Shown here piece by piece: positions 18,409-27,885 of a stretch of 64,000 bases of DNA. This DNA comes from Aurantimonas sp965217685 (lineage in GTDB: Bacteria > Pseudomonadota > Alphaproteobacteria > Rhizobiales > Rhizobiaceae), in the NCBI GenBank assembly GCA_965217685.1, contig CBDCIZ010000003.1, positions 3,224,001 to 3,288,000 of the forward strand, read 5' to 3'. The first letter of the stretch is position 1. Each line of letters starts with the position of its first letter. A program made the translations under genes and the position numbers. The notes beneath the pieces are model-generated. The model did no database searches. It was not told the DNA's origin and saw nothing but the letters and a program-made list of their open reading frames with translations.

Positions 18409-18818
18409 GTGCTCGTCTTGGGAAAGCAGATAGACAGCAGCCTTGCGTCGAATGTTAGACGCCCCCGCGAAATTGTCTGGAAGCCGACATTCGCACTGTC
18501 GTCGATCCGGCAAGGCCCCCCATCAACACATTCCAGATCATCCTCAAAACCGCCGGCGTCTGACGGCCGAGGCCGGAACCCGGAGGGGGGCAACTGCCCC
18601 GGCGTTGAAGAGCGAGAGAAATTGATCGAAGGGGCGTTGGAACTTCGTTCCCCTCACAGTGCCATTGAAGCTCCTCACGCAGGCAATAGCCGAGTCGCCA
18701 GAACGGTTGCCGCTGCCATTTCGACAGCAAATGTCTGCCTCGGCCAGTGCCCGGAACCGTGCCCGTTTTGGATTTTATAAACCGCATAAAGTATTAATTT
18801 TAATCAGAAATTTTGAAC
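18409..18818. other. Gap of about 410 bases without a recognised gene
   Basis: Open frames here are short, overlapping and without ribosome sites or family motifs. The region holds the promoter of the small lipoprotein at its left end and AT-rich sequence downstream of the tRNA-Ser gene at its right end (about 18775-18815). Confidence 0.5.
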
Positions 18819-18908
18819 TGGCGGAGAGAGCGGGATTCGAACCCGCGTTACGCTTTCACGTAAACACACTTTCCAGGCGTGCGCCTTCAACCACTCGGCC
18901 ACCTCTCC
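18819..18908 (-). tRNA. tRNA-Ser(GGA)
   Basis: On the minus strand the sequence folds as a class II tRNA. The acceptor stem GGAGAGG pairs with TCTCTCC (one G-T pair). The D-arm GCCGAGTGGTTGAAGGC is typical of tRNA-Ser. The anticodon loop CTGGAAA gives anticodon GGA. A long variable arm (TTTACGTGAAAGCGTAA) and the T-arm GCGGGTTCGAATCCCGC follow. The discriminator base is G and CCA is encoded at 18819-18821. It reads UCC and UCU codons. Confidence 0.95.
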
Positions 18909-19263
18909 GTGAGGGTTCGATGCCGAAACGACGGGTGGTCGATCCCGTCGGCATCGCCGCGGATGCAGCGTGGGAGGGGCGCTCGAACCGTGTCGTGGGC
19001 GCCTCCCTCGAACGGCGCGGACTATAGCCAGAACCCTTTGCGGTTCAAGCGCCGATTTCGGTCTTCGGGAATTTGGTTTTCGACGCAAGTGTCGCGTGGC
19101 GTTGCGACCGATCGCGTCGGTCGTGCTCGTCGAACGGGGTTGCAGGCAGCGGGCGTTGGCGACAAGACTGAACGCGGCAGCGGCGGGCATCACGAAGGCG
19201 CGCCACCAGGATATGGCCCTCGTTCGCGGACGATTGGCCCGCAACGATCGACCGAGGTGTAAA

Positions 19264-19563
19264 ATGGGATTTCTCCTGCGCTCTTTGGGATTGGTGATCC
19301 TCGCCGTCGGCGTGGTCTTCGCGGTCGGCGACATCGCCCGCTCGCTCGCCGACGAATCGACCCGGCTGGTCGGCATCGGCGACGCCTTCGCCTCGATGGG
19401 GCTGGGGTTCGATCCGGCCGGGGTGACGGAGCCCTCGGCCGCGCGGGTGATCGGGGCGGTGAGCCGATGGTCGATGGCCATCAGTTGCGGCGTTCTCGGT
19501 TTTTTGTTCCTGGTCATCGGTCGCAAACAACGGCCGGCCGGACGGCGACGTGCGGCCTTTTGA
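19264..19563 (+). CDS. Small inner-membrane protein of unknown function
   Basis: 99 residues with two predicted membrane helices: LLRSLGLVILAVGVVFAVGDIA near the N-terminus and WSMAISCGVLGFLFLVIG near the C-terminus, separated by a soluble loop of about 45 residues. The C-terminal tail is basic (RKQRPAGRRRAAF). GAGGTG precedes ATG 19264. I do not recognise a family with a known role. It stands alone upstream of msrA. Confidence 0.65.
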   Translation: MGFLLRSLGLVILAVGVVFAVGDIARSLADESTRLVGIGDAFASMGLGFDPAGVTEPSAARVIGAVSRWSMAISCGVLGFLFLVIGRKQRPAGRRRAAF

Positions 19564-19711
19564 CGGCAGGCCCCCGCGGAGGGCGGGCCGCGCCGGGAGG
19601 GCGCTCGGCCGGCATCGGCGTTTTGCCGGGTGCGGCCGCGAGACGACGGGCAATTTCACACCGGCATCCCTATATGAGGGGAAATTCCAGATTCGCCGAA
19701 GGGAGCCGCGC

Positions 19712-20389
19712 ATGTACATTCTCGACATGTTTTCCAAGAAGATGAAGCTGCCGAACCTCGCCGAGGCGCTGCCGGGCCGCGACCAGCCGATCCCGACGAC
19801 CGAAAAGCACTTCGTCAATGGTCATCAGTTGAAGGTTCCGTTCCCCGAGGGGATGCAGACGGCGATCTTCGGCATGGGCTGCTTCTGGGGCGTCGAGCGC
19901 AAGTTCTGGCAACTGCCGGGCGTCTATACGACCGCCGTCGGCTATGCCGCGGGCGCGACGCCCAATCCGACCTACCAGGAGGTCTGCTCCGGCCAGACCG
20001 GCCAGAACGAGGTCGTGCTCGTCGTGTTCGATCCTCAGGCGATCTCCTACGCGCAGCTGCTCAAGACATTCTGGGAAGGCCACGACCCGACGCAGGGCAT
20101 GCGCCAGGGCAACGACATGGGCACGCAGTACCGTTCGGGAATCTATCTGACCGACGAGAGCCAGCGGGCGGCGGCCGAGGAGACCCGGCGCGCCTATCAG
20201 GCGGCGCTGACCGAAGCGGGCAACAAGGGCGAGATCACCACCGAGATCGAGCCGGTCGATGCCTTCTACTATGCCGAGGGCTACCACCAGCAATATCTCG
20301 CCAAGAACCCGAGCGGCTATTGCGGCATCGGCGGAACCGGCGTCGCGTGCCCGATCGGCCTCGGTGCCGAGGCCCAGCCCGCCGAATGA
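19712..20389 (+). CDS. msrA: Peptide methionine-(S)-S-oxide reductase
   Basis: 225 residues. The catalytic motif GCFWG lies in AIFGMGCFWGVERKFWQLPGV (residues about 54-74), and HDPTQGMRQGNDMGTQYRS is the conserved substrate segment. The resolving Cys residues are in the C-terminal GYCGIGGTGVACPIG. It repairs oxidised methionine using thioredoxin. The frame is open upstream, but ATG 19712 with GAAGGGAG upstream gives the usual length for alphaproteobacterial MsrA. Single gene, cytoplasmic. Confidence 0.92.
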   Translation: MYILDMFSKKMKLPNLAEALPGRDQPIPTTEKHFVNGHQLKVPFPEGMQTAIFGMGCFWGVERKFWQLPGVYTTAVGYAAGATPNPTYQEVCSGQTGQNEVVLVVFDPQAISYAQLLKTFWEGHDPTQGMRQGNDMGTQYRSGIYLTDESQRAAAEETRRAYQAALTEAGNKGEITTEIEPVDAFYYAEGYHQQYLAKNPSGYCGIGGTGVACPIGLGAEAQPAE

Positions 20390-20673
20390 GCTGACGCGCT
20401 TGCCGGCGGCGCGACCCGTGGGCAGTCCTGACGCCTTCCGAACGCCGGGGCGACGCTTCGGCGTTTGCTTCTCGGGAGGAGCCTTTGCTTCCGCGCGTCC
20501 TTGCACGCCCCGGTGGCGGCGGCCGATCCGCCAGATCTTCGATTTCGCGTGACTTCGCGCGCGAACGCGTGGCAGTCTGACGCTTCATGCGCCTGCGTTC
20601 GGGCGCCGTCTTCGATGCCGCGCGGCGCGCGGTTCACGATCCCCTCGGTGGGTGCTTAAGGGTTCCTCGTCCC

Positions 20674-21669
20674 ATGAAAACATTCCTTGCCGGTCTTCTC
20701 GCGGCCTCCGTCCTGTCCATTTCCGCCGCGACGGCCGCCGAATTCAAGCCGGCGATCCTGTTCGATATCGGCGGCAAGTTCGACAAGTCGTTCAACGAGG
20801 GCGCCTATAACGGCGCCGAGAAGTTCAAGACCGAATCGGGCACCGAATACCGGGCCTTCGAGATCACCAACGACGCCCAGCGCGAACAGGCGCTGCGCCG
20901 CTTCGCCCGCGACGGCGCCAACCCGATCATCTCGATCGGCTTTTCCCAGGCGTCCGCGGTCGAGACCGTCGCCAAGGAATATCCCGACATCAATTTCGCC
21001 ATCGTCGATTCGGTCGTCGAGGCACCGAACGTCAAGTCGATCCTCTTCAAGGAGGAGGAGGGCTCCTATCTCGTCGGCATCCTCGCGGCGATGAAGTCGA
21101 AGAGCGACGCGGTCGGTTTCGTCGGCGGCATGGACATTCCGCTGATCTCGAAGTTCGCCTGCGGCTACAAGGGCGGCGCCAAGTCCGTCGGCAAGGACGT
21201 GAAGGTCTACGAGAACATGACCGGCACGACGGGTGCAGCCTGGAACGATCCGGTGCGCGGCGGCGAGCTGGCCAAGTCGCAGATGGACCAGGGCGCCGAC
21301 GTGATCTTCCACGCCGCCGGCGGCACCGGCATCGGCGTGCTGCAGGCCGCGGCCGACGCCGGCAAATACGGCATCGGCGTCGATTCCAACCAGGATTCGC
21401 TGTTTCCCGGCCACGTCCTGACCTCGATGGTCAAGCGCGTCGACACCGCGGTCTACGAGGCCTTCCAGGACGCCAAGGACGACAAGTGGAAAAACGGCAC
21501 CGAGGTGCTCGGCCTGAAAGAGGACGGCGTCGGCTACACGATCGACGAGTTCAACAAGGATCTGATCACGCCGGAGATGAAGGCCGCCGCCGACAAGGCC
21601 AGCCAGGAGATCATCGACGGCAAGCTCGAAGTCCACGACTACTCGACCGATTCGAAGTGCCCTTACTGA
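20674..21669 (+). CDS. BMP-family (PnrA-like) ABC transporter substrate-binding protein
   Basis: 331 residues. A cleavable signal peptide (MKTFLAGLLAASVLSISAATAA) is followed by the basic membrane protein/PnrA fold: FDIGGKFDKSFNEGAYNGAEK, IISIGFSQASAVETVAKEYPD, GGTGIGVLQAAADAGKYGIGVDSNQ. Proteins of this family bind purine nucleosides in the periplasm for an ABC importer. No permease or ATPase gene is adjacent, but a nucleoside hydrolase gene follows, which supports a nucleoside ligand. A terminator separates the two genes, so they are probably independent transcripts. Confidence 0.85.
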   Translation: MKTFLAGLLAASVLSISAATAAEFKPAILFDIGGKFDKSFNEGAYNGAEKFKTESGTEYRAFEITNDAQREQALRRFARDGANPIISIGFSQASAVETVAKEYPDINFAIVDSVVEAPNVKSILFKEEEGSYLVGILAAMKSKSDAVGFVGGMDIPLISKFACGYKGGAKSVGKDVKVYENMTGTTGAAWNDPVRGGELAKSQMDQGADVIFHAAGGTGIGVLQAAADAGKYGIGVDSNQDSLFPGHVLTSMVKRVDTAVYEAFQDAKDDKWKNGTEVLGLKEDGVGYTIDEFNKDLITPEMKAAADKASQEIIDGKLEVHDYSTDSKCPY

Positions 21670-21722
21670 CAGGGATCGGATGACGTGTCGTTCCGCGCGA
21701 AGAGGTTCGGCAACGCCAATGG

Positions 21723-21753
21723 AAGCGGCATCCCGAACGGGTGCCGCTTTTTT
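21723..21753 (+). terminator. Intrinsic terminator after the BMP-family gene
   Basis: AAGCGGCA and TGCCGCTT pair with an additional CCC/GGG extension across a one-base bulge and a GAAC loop, followed directly by a run of five or six T. It lies about 55 bases after the stop codon. Confidence 0.8.
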
Positions 21754-21919
21754 CGTGACATTGCAGCGCCGCGAGAGGGTAAGCGGTTCTCACGGGCAAC
21801 GCGTGGCGCGCCGCCCGAGAAGACGACCCGTCGCGATCCGATCGTCGCAATCCGCGCCCTTCGCAATCGCGATGCGCGATGCTATCGCCGGGCCGGATAA
21901 AACCGCGAAGGATCGCCAC

Positions 21920-22876
21920 ATGGCCGACAGCAACCCGCCGCAGAAGGTGATCTTCGACACCGATCCCGGCCAGGACGATGCGGTCGCGATCCTGACGGCG
22001 CTGGCGTCGCCCGAGGCGATCGAGGTGCTCGGCCTCGTCACGGTCGCCGGCAACATCCCGCTGTCCCTGACCACCAGGAACGCATTGAAGCTCGTCGAAC
22101 TCGCCGGACGATTGCAGGTGCCGGTGATCCCCGGCTGCGACCGGCCGCTTTTGAAAGCACTGGTGACGGCCGAGCATGTTCATGGCCAGACCGGCCTCGA
22201 CGGCCCGGACCTGGCCGAGCCGCGGACCCCGGCGCAAAAGCAGCACGGCGTCGACTGGCTGATCGAGACGATCCGCGCGCACCGCGAGGGCACGATCCGG
22301 CTCCTCGCGCTCGGGCCGCTGACCAATCTTGCCGTCGCCTTCGCCAAGGCGCCGGATCTGCCGGGGCGGCTGCAGGACATCGTTCTGATGGGGGGGGCCT
22401 GCTTCGAGGGCGGCAACATCACGCCGACCGCCGAGTTCAACATCTATGTCGACCCGGAGGCGGCCAGCCTCGTCTTCGCCAGCGGCGCCCAGATTACCGT
22501 CCTGCCGCTCGACGTGACCCACCATATGCGCTCGACCAGGGCGCGCATCGACGCCTTCGCGGCGATCGGCAACCGGACCGGCGACGCCGTGGCGGCGATG
22601 CTGAACTTTTCCGAGCGCTTCGATCTGGAAAAATACGGCTGGGAGGGCGCGCCGCTGCACGATCCGTGCGTCACCGCCTTTGTCCTCAAGCCGGAGCTCT
22701 TCCAGGGCCGGCCGGTGAACGTCTCCATCGAGACGGTGGGCGAACTCACCCGCGGCATGACCGTCTGCGACTATTGGGGCGTGACGAAGCGTGCGAAGAA
22801 CGCGACCTGGATCCGTTCCGGTGATGCCGATGCGTTCTTCGCCCTTTTGACGGAGCGGATCGCGCGGCTGCCGTAA
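21920..22876 (+). CDS. Inosine-uridine preferring nucleoside hydrolase
   Basis: 318 residues. The calcium-binding signature FDTDPGQDDAVAI (residues about 11-23) is diagnostic of nucleoside hydrolases. VTVAGNIPLSLTTRNALKL, VLMGGACFEGGNITPTAEFNIYVDPEAA and the late HDPC motif complete the family pattern. It cleaves the N-glycosidic bond of ribonucleosides to base and ribose in the cytoplasm. GAAGGA lies before the ATG. Placement after a nucleoside-type binding protein suggests salvage of imported nucleosides. Base specificity cannot be told. Confidence 0.9.
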   Translation: MADSNPPQKVIFDTDPGQDDAVAILTALASPEAIEVLGLVTVAGNIPLSLTTRNALKLVELAGRLQVPVIPGCDRPLLKALVTAEHVHGQTGLDGPDLAEPRTPAQKQHGVDWLIETIRAHREGTIRLLALGPLTNLAVAFAKAPDLPGRLQDIVLMGGACFEGGNITPTAEFNIYVDPEAASLVFASGAQITVLPLDVTHHMRSTRARIDAFAAIGNRTGDAVAAMLNFSERFDLEKYGWEGAPLHDPCVTAFVLKPELFQGRPVNVSIETVGELTRGMTVCDYWGVTKRAKNATWIRSGDADAFFALLTERIARLP

Positions 22877-23099
22877 GGCCGATCGGTCCTGCGTTCGTTC
22901 GAACATCGCAACGAGCGAAGTTCAAAGTGAAAGATGCGGCGGCGGACGCAAGACCGACGCCTCCGAAGCCGATTCCGACTTGGAAGAGCCGCCAGGTGAG
23001 CAGCGGGGCCTCGTTCGCCGCACCTTCGCGCCCGAACAGTCGCCGGGGCGCCGAGCAAAGCCCGTTGAAGGGCAGGGCGACATTTCAGAAGGACGTGCC

Positions 23100-24050
23100 A
23101 TGTATCCGAAGATCGCCGTCGTGGGTTGCGGCCAATGGGGTCAGAACCATATCCGCACGCTCGCCGAGATCGGCGCGCTCGTCGCCGTGGCCGACCGGGA
23201 CGTGTCGCGCGCCCATGGGTTTGCCGAGCGGTTCGGGGTCGAGGCGCTGACGCCGGAGGAGGCGGTCGCTTCGAAAAAGATCGACGCCCTGGTGCTGGCG
23301 CTGCCGGCGACGGCGCATGGACCGGTGGCGCGTGCGGCGTTCGCGGCAGGCAAGGACGTCCTCATCGAAAAGCCGATCGCGCTCGATCCGGCCGATGCGG
23401 AGGAGACCGCGAAAGCCGCAAAAGCGGCCGGCCGCCTGTTGATGGTCGGGCATGTGCTGAAATTCCACCCGGTGTTCGAGCAGCTCTGCGACGTGGTGGC
23501 GTCGGGCCGCATCGGGACGGTGCGGCAGTTGATCTCCAACCGGATGGGGCTTGGCCGCTTCCTGGGAATGGATGCCGTCTGGGATCTGGCGCCGCACGAT
23601 CTGTCCCTGGTGCTGCATCTGGCGGGGGGGCATCCCGAGACGATCGCCTGCAACCGGCGGATCGTCCTATCTAACGAGACCGACAGCGCGGATATCATGC
23701 TCGGCTTTGCGGATGGGATCGGCGCGGAGATCCATGTCTCGCGGGTCTCGCCCTATCGCGACCGGCGGTTTTCGGTGATTGGGACCGAGGGCATGCTCAC
23801 CTTCGACGATCTGGCGCCCGAGGGCGAGAAGCTGGCGCTCTACGCCCACAAGGTCTGGCGCGAGGGCGAAAATTTCGGCTTCGCGAATGCACCTGCAGAG
23901 TTCCTTGCCACCGAGCCGGGCCTGCCGCTCGACCGGGAATTGCGGCATTTTCTCGATTGCATCGCCAACCGGACCGAGCCGCGCACCGGGGCCGACGAGG
24001 CGGTGGAGACGGTACGGATTCTCGCGACCGCCTCGCCGCTGAAGGGGTAG
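23100..24050 (+). CDS. Gfo/Idh/MocA family oxidoreductase
   Basis: 316 residues. The N-terminal Rossmann domain has IAVVGCGQWGQNHIRTLAEIG (NAD site) and VADRDVSRAHGFAERFG. The EKPIAL motif lies near residue 97, and LAPHDLSLVLHLAGG carries the catalytic His region. These enzymes oxidise or reduce sugar or inositol derivatives with NAD(P). AGGA precedes ATG 23100; an upstream open extension lacks support. It resembles WlbA-like sugar dehydrogenases of the family, but no polysaccharide genes are nearby, so the substrate is unknown. Confidence 0.85.
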   Translation: MYPKIAVVGCGQWGQNHIRTLAEIGALVAVADRDVSRAHGFAERFGVEALTPEEAVASKKIDALVLALPATAHGPVARAAFAAGKDVLIEKPIALDPADAEETAKAAKAAGRLLMVGHVLKFHPVFEQLCDVVASGRIGTVRQLISNRMGLGRFLGMDAVWDLAPHDLSLVLHLAGGHPETIACNRRIVLSNETDSADIMLGFADGIGAEIHVSRVSPYRDRRFSVIGTEGMLTFDDLAPEGEKLALYAHKVWREGENFGFANAPAEFLATEPGLPLDRELRHFLDCIANRTEPRTGADEAVETVRILATASPLKG

Positions 24051-24093
24051 GCTCCAGGCCGACGGCACTGTGGCTTTGCGTTCGCCGGTCGCT

Positions 24094-25284
24094 TCAGCCG
24101 GCGGCGCGGAGCCACTCGTTTGTCGTCGCGGGCTGCGATGCGCGAAGGGTTTCGGCGATGATGCCGCCGCCGAGAACTTCGGCGCCCGCGCCGTCGCCGG
24201 AATAAAAGACGCAGGCCTGGCCGCGCGCCACGCCGTCTTCGCCGGCGAGGAGCTCGACCTGCCAGCCGCCGTCTTCGCCCGCATCGCCGCCCGAAAGGAT
24301 GCGGGCCGGGGCAGGGGCGCGGGTGGAGCGCAGCTTGACGAAAAGGTCCGTGCCGGACGTGGCATAGGCCTCTGGCGATCGCTGGCCGAGCCAGTTGACG
24401 TCGCGCAGCTTCAGGCGGCTGGTCGCCAGCGCCTCGCGCGGGCCGACCGTGACGGTTGCGGAGGCCGGGTCGAGCGACACGACATAGAGCGGCTCGGCGG
24501 CGGCGATGCCGATGCCGCGGCGCTGGCCGACGGTGAAGTGCACGATGCCGTCATGGCGACCGAGCGTGCGGCCATCGACATGGACGATGTCGCCTGGCTG
24601 TCCGGCTTCGGGGCGCAGCCTGGCGATGACGTCGCTGTAGCGGCCCTTCGAGACGAAGCAGATGTCCTGGCTGTCCGGCTTGGCGGCGATCTCGAGCTGG
24701 TAGCGTTCGGCGAGCGCGCGCGTTTCCGGCTTGGTCAGCCGGCCGAGCGGAAAGCGCAGGAAATCGAGCTGCTCGGCTGTCGTGCCATAGAGGAAATAGC
24801 TCTGGTCGCGGTCGAGATCGGCCGGCCGGTAGAGGCTCCGGCGCTCGCCGTTCCGGCGGCTTTCGATGTAGTGACCCGTCGCCAGCGCATCGGCGCCGAG
24901 TTCCCTGGCGGTGGCCAGGAGGTCGCGGAACTTGACGGTCTGGTTGCAGGCGACGCAGGGGATCGGCGTCTCGCCGGCGAGATAGCCGTCGGCGAAGGGG
25001 TCGATGACCGCCTTGCGGAACCGCTCCTCGTAATCGAGGACGTAATGCGGAATGCCGATCGCCTCGGCGACCCGGCGGGCGTCGTGAATGTCCTGGCCGG
25101 CGCAGCAGGCGCCGGCGCGGCGCGGGCCGGTGCCTGCATCGTAGAGCTGCAACGTGATCCCGACGACATCGTAGCCCTCGTCCTTGAGGACCGCGGCCGC
25201 GACGGAGCTATCGACGCCGCCGGACATGGCGACCACGACGCGGGTTTCGGCGGGCGTCTTCGGCAGGTCGAGGCTGTTGGTCAC
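24094..25284 (-). CDS. mnmA: tRNA-specific 2-thiouridylase MnmA
   Basis: 396 residues. The PP-loop SGGVDSS is in VVVAMSGGVDSSVAAAVLKDEGYDV (residues about 16-40). The catalytic cysteines are in PCVACNQTVKF and SQDICFV, and the substrate loop is GDIVHVDGRTLGRHDGIVHFTVGQRRG. It installs the 2-thio group at U34 of Lys, Glu and Gln tRNAs, taking sulfur from a persulfide relay. Single minus-strand gene, convergent with the Gfo/Idh/MocA gene. Confidence 0.95.
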   Translation of the reverse strand: MTNSLDLPKTPAETRVVVAMSGGVDSSVAAAVLKDEGYDVVGITLQLYDAGTGPRRAGACCAGQDIHDARRVAEAIGIPHYVLDYEERFRKAVIDPFADGYLAGETPIPCVACNQTVKFRDLLATARELGADALATGHYIESRRNGERRSLYRPADLDRDQSYFLYGTTAEQLDFLRFPLGRLTKPETRALAERYQLEIAAKPDSQDICFVSKGRYSDVIARLRPEAGQPGDIVHVDGRTLGRHDGIVHFTVGQRRGIGIAAAEPLYVVSLDPASATVTVGPREALATSRLKLRDVNWLGQRSPEAYATSGTDLFVKLRSTRAPAPARILSGGDAGEDGGWQVELLAGEDGVARGQACVFYSGDGAGAEVLGGGIIAETLRASQPATTNEWLRAAG

Positions 25285-25828
25285 TTGCGCCTCCTCGTTC
25301 GGGCGTCTGGGGCAGGAGACCTGGCCCAGCTAGCCGTGGGTCCGGTCATGGGGCTGGGTGTGAGCCTCGAAGGGTGGTCCGGGATGAACGCCTGGCGCGT
25401 TCGGATCGATTCTCGTCGCCCGCAGGCGGTCTGACGCCATGGTGTCCGGTTCGACAATCGTCTAGCCGCGAAGTCGGGTGAATGCAAAATCTCGGCGGCG
25501 AAAATGCGGTCGGGCGCGAAGATCGACTGACGTCCGATGTTTTTCTCACCCGGAGTCAAAGTTTTTTTCGGCCGGGGCGGCGACGAGCGCGGTGACTGTC
25601 CCGCAAAAATCGCAAGCCTTGCCGCGCCGCGACTTTACGGCGGTTTTTCGGCGTTTGATGCCTCAAATGCGGGCCAGCGAGGCGGGCGATTTGCGACGGG
25701 ACCTTCGGCGTTTCACCCAAGTGCCTCGATTTCTTATCGAATCCTTACGCGGCCCTTGACGGATTTTTTAGGAGCCGCGTTTTAGGTTGGGTTTCGATTA
25801 GGTCTTTGAGTGTTGTGTAGAGAGTACA
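25285..25828. other. Gap of about 540 bases upstream of sciP
   Basis: No convincing gene. The first part is the mnmA upstream region. The second part (about 25540-25828) is AT-richer, with T-runs at 25560-25567 and 25764-25769, and probably carries the sciP promoter. Two GANTC sites (GAGTC near 25554, GAATC at 25739-25743) could be methylated by CcrM, in keeping with a cell-cycle gene, but such sites also occur by chance. Confidence 0.45.
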
Positions 25829-26119
25829 ATGACCGATCAGGTTAGACCGCGTGTGAAGTACGTCATAGGACCGGACGGCAGTCCGCTGACGATTGCCGAC
25901 CTGCCGCCCACCAACACCCGACGCTGGGTCATCCGCCGCAAGGCGGAGGTCGTGGCCGCCGTTCGCGGCGGGCTGCTCAGTCTCGACGAGGCCTGTTCGC
26001 GTTATACGCTGACGGTCGAGGAGTTCCTGTCCTGGCAGATTTCGATCGACCAGCATGGCCTCGCCGGACTGCGCACGACGCAGATACAGGAGTATCGCAA
26101 GAAGGTCGAGTTCCACTAG
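25829..26119 (+). CDS. sciP: SciP (DUF1153), small cofactor of the cell-cycle regulator CtrA
   Basis: 96 residues, matching the highly conserved alphaproteobacterial DUF1153/SciP family: RPRVKYVIGPDGSPLTIADLPPTNTRRWVIRRKAEVVAAV, then a helix-turn-helix LLSLDEACSRYTLTVEEFLSWQ and QEYRKKVEFH at the end. In Caulobacter SciP binds CtrA and blocks activation of its target promoters in G1 cells. The gene is monocistronic, with a strong terminator downstream. Confidence 0.92.
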   Translation: MTDQVRPRVKYVIGPDGSPLTIADLPPTNTRRWVIRRKAEVVAAVRGGLLSLDEACSRYTLTVEEFLSWQISIDQHGLAGLRTTQIQEYRKKVEFH

Positions 26120-26126
26120 GCCATCT

Positions 26127-26169
26127 CGCCGCATCGACCGGACGCGCTCTGCGTGCGGTCGATGCGGCG
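26127..26169 (+). terminator. Long hairpin after sciP
   Basis: CGCCGCATCGACCG and its exact complement (14 base pairs) are followed inward by a G-G mismatch and a further 4-bp stem (ACGC/GCGT) with a GCTCT loop. It begins 8 bases after the sciP stop. There is no T-run, so it may stabilise the mRNA 3' end rather than terminate. Confidence 0.55.
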
Positions 26170-26244
26170 ACGGGCCGAGCAGGACTCGAGGGCGAACGAT
26201 CACGGTCGGCGCTCATGTCCCGCAACGCAAGTTGCCATGCCACG

Positions 26245-26271
26245 AAAGGCCGGCGCCGTCGCCGGCCTTTT
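26245..26271 (+). terminator. Intrinsic terminator downstream of sciP
   Basis: An 11-bp stem AAAGGCCGGCG with tetraloop CCGT and complement CGCCGGCCTTT ends in TT, about 125 bases beyond sciP. It closes the sciP unit before the aminotransferase promoter. Confidence 0.75.
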
Positions 26272-26435
26272 CTGCGTCATGGCCTTTCTCTTCTGCGTCA
26301 TGGAATGACGATTTCCGTTTCCTTCAGCCTGCCTTGCCACCGGCTTGACGGCGGGCCGAGCCTGGGCGCAACAAGGGCGATCGGAACGCGGTTCGGCGGT
26401 CTTGCGAACGCCGGCGGCCAACGGAGATCCTGTCC

Positions 26436-27800
26436 ATGACCCATCAGCCGAACTCGATCGAGGGACGCGATATCGCGTTCCACCTCCACAGCTACACCAA
26501 TGCCCGCAAGCACGAGGAAGTCGGACCGGTCGTCATCGACAGCGGCGAGGGTGTCTATGTCACCGACACGGACGGCAACCGCTATATCGAGGCGATGGCG
26601 GGGCTGTGGTCGGTGGCCGTCGGCTTCGGCGAAAAGCGGCTGGTGGATGCGGCGGCCCGGCAGATGGCCAAGCTGCCCTTCTACCACACCTTCACCCACA
26701 AATCGCACGGGCCGGCGATCGAGCTGGCCGAAAAGCTCGTCGGCATGGCGCCGGTGCCGATGTCGAAGGCTTATTTCACCAACTCCGGTTCGGAAGCCAA
26801 CGACACCATGATCAAGATGGTGCGCTACCGCTCCAACGCGCTCGGCCAGCCGCAGAAGAAGAAGATCATCTCGCGGCTGCGCGGCTATCACGGCGTGACC
26901 ATGGCGTCGGCGAGCCTGACGGGCCTGCCCAACAACCATCGCGGCTTCGACCTGCCGATCGAGGGCATCCTCCACACGAGCTGCCCGCACTATTGGCGCG
27001 AGGGCCATGAAGGCGAGAGCGAGGAGGCCTTCGCCACGCGCTGCGCCGAGGAGCTCGATCAGATGATCCAGGCGGAAGGGCCGGAGACGGTCGCTGCCTT
27101 CATCGGCGAGCCGGTGATGGGCGCCGGCGGCGTCGTCGTGCCGCCCGCCACTTACTGGGAGAAGATCCAGGCGGTCCTGAAGAAGCACGACATCCTGCTC
27201 GTCGCCGACGAGGTGATCTGCGGCTTCGGGCGCACCGGCAACATGTTCGGCAGCCAGACCTACGACATGACGCCCGACATCATGACGGTCTCCAAGGCGC
27301 TGTCGTCGTCCTACCTGCCGATCTCGGCGCTGCTGATCAACGAAAAGGTCTACGCACCGCTGGCCGACCAGTCGAACGAGATCGGCACCTTCGGCCACGG
27401 CGTGACGGCCGCGGCGCATCCGGTGGCGGCGGCCGTTGCGCTGGAGAACCTGAAGATCATCGAGGAGCGCGATCTCGTCGGCAACGCCCGCGACATGGGC
27501 GTCCACCTGCAGGCAGGCCTGAAATCGCTCGAAGACCATCCGCTGGTCGGCGAGACCCGCGGCGTCGGGCTGATCGGCGCGATCGAACTCGTCACCGACA
27601 AAAAGGCCAAGGTCGCGATGCAGCCGCCCGGCGCAATGGCGGCGCAGGCGTTCGGCATCATCCAGAAGAAGGGCGTCATCCTGCGCGCCATCGGCGACGC
27701 GCTGGCGGTCTGCCCGCCGCTGATCGTGACGAAGGCGCAGGTCGAGACGATCATCGCGACGACGCGGGACGGGTTGGACGAGATGGCGGCGGGAATGTGA
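26436..27800 (+). CDS. Class III (omega) aminotransferase, PLP-dependent
   Basis: 454 residues. YFTNSGSEANDTMIKMVRY binds the cofactor phosphate, RGYHGVTMASASLTGLP is the family segment, LLVADEVICGFGRTG holds the PLP Asp, and TVSKALSSSYLPISALL holds the Schiff-base Lys. The N-terminal HLHSYTNARKHEEVGPVVI and GIEAMAGLWSV-like start is typical of the putrescine/beta-alanine/taurine:pyruvate group. It transfers an amino group from an amine to pyruvate or another oxo-acid. Monocistronic. The amine substrate cannot be fixed from sequence. Confidence 0.88.
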   Translation: MTHQPNSIEGRDIAFHLHSYTNARKHEEVGPVVIDSGEGVYVTDTDGNRYIEAMAGLWSVAVGFGEKRLVDAAARQMAKLPFYHTFTHKSHGPAIELAEKLVGMAPVPMSKAYFTNSGSEANDTMIKMVRYRSNALGQPQKKKIISRLRGYHGVTMASASLTGLPNNHRGFDLPIEGILHTSCPHYWREGHEGESEEAFATRCAEELDQMIQAEGPETVAAFIGEPVMGAGGVVVPPATYWEKIQAVLKKHDILLVADEVICGFGRTGNMFGSQTYDMTPDIMTVSKALSSSYLPISALLINEKVYAPLADQSNEIGTFGHGVTAAAHPVAAAVALENLKIIEERDLVGNARDMGVHLQAGLKSLEDHPLVGETRGVGLIGAIELVTDKKAKVAMQPPGAMAAQAFGIIQKKGVILRAIGDALAVCPPLIVTKAQVETIIATTRDGLDEMAAGM

Positions 27801-27832
27801 CGATGGCGCTCGGCGCCATGTGGCCCACTTGA

Positions 27833-27842
27833 TGTAGCTACA
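27833..27842. promoter_or_regulatory. Small palindrome in the brnTA promoter region
   Basis: TGTAGCTACA is a perfect 10-bp palindrome 44 bases before the brnT start in AT-rich sequence. BrnA antitoxins repress their own promoter, so this is a candidate operator, but the site is short. Confidence 0.3.
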
Positions 27843-27885
27843 AACGGGAGTTACATTATCATCGATAAACTTCGGGTGGGACCTG

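Noticed and set aside
22927..23099. N-terminal extension or small gene upstream of the Gfo/Idh/MocA gene
   Set aside because: The sequence has no ribosome site, no family similarity, and the conserved Rossmann start is at 23100.
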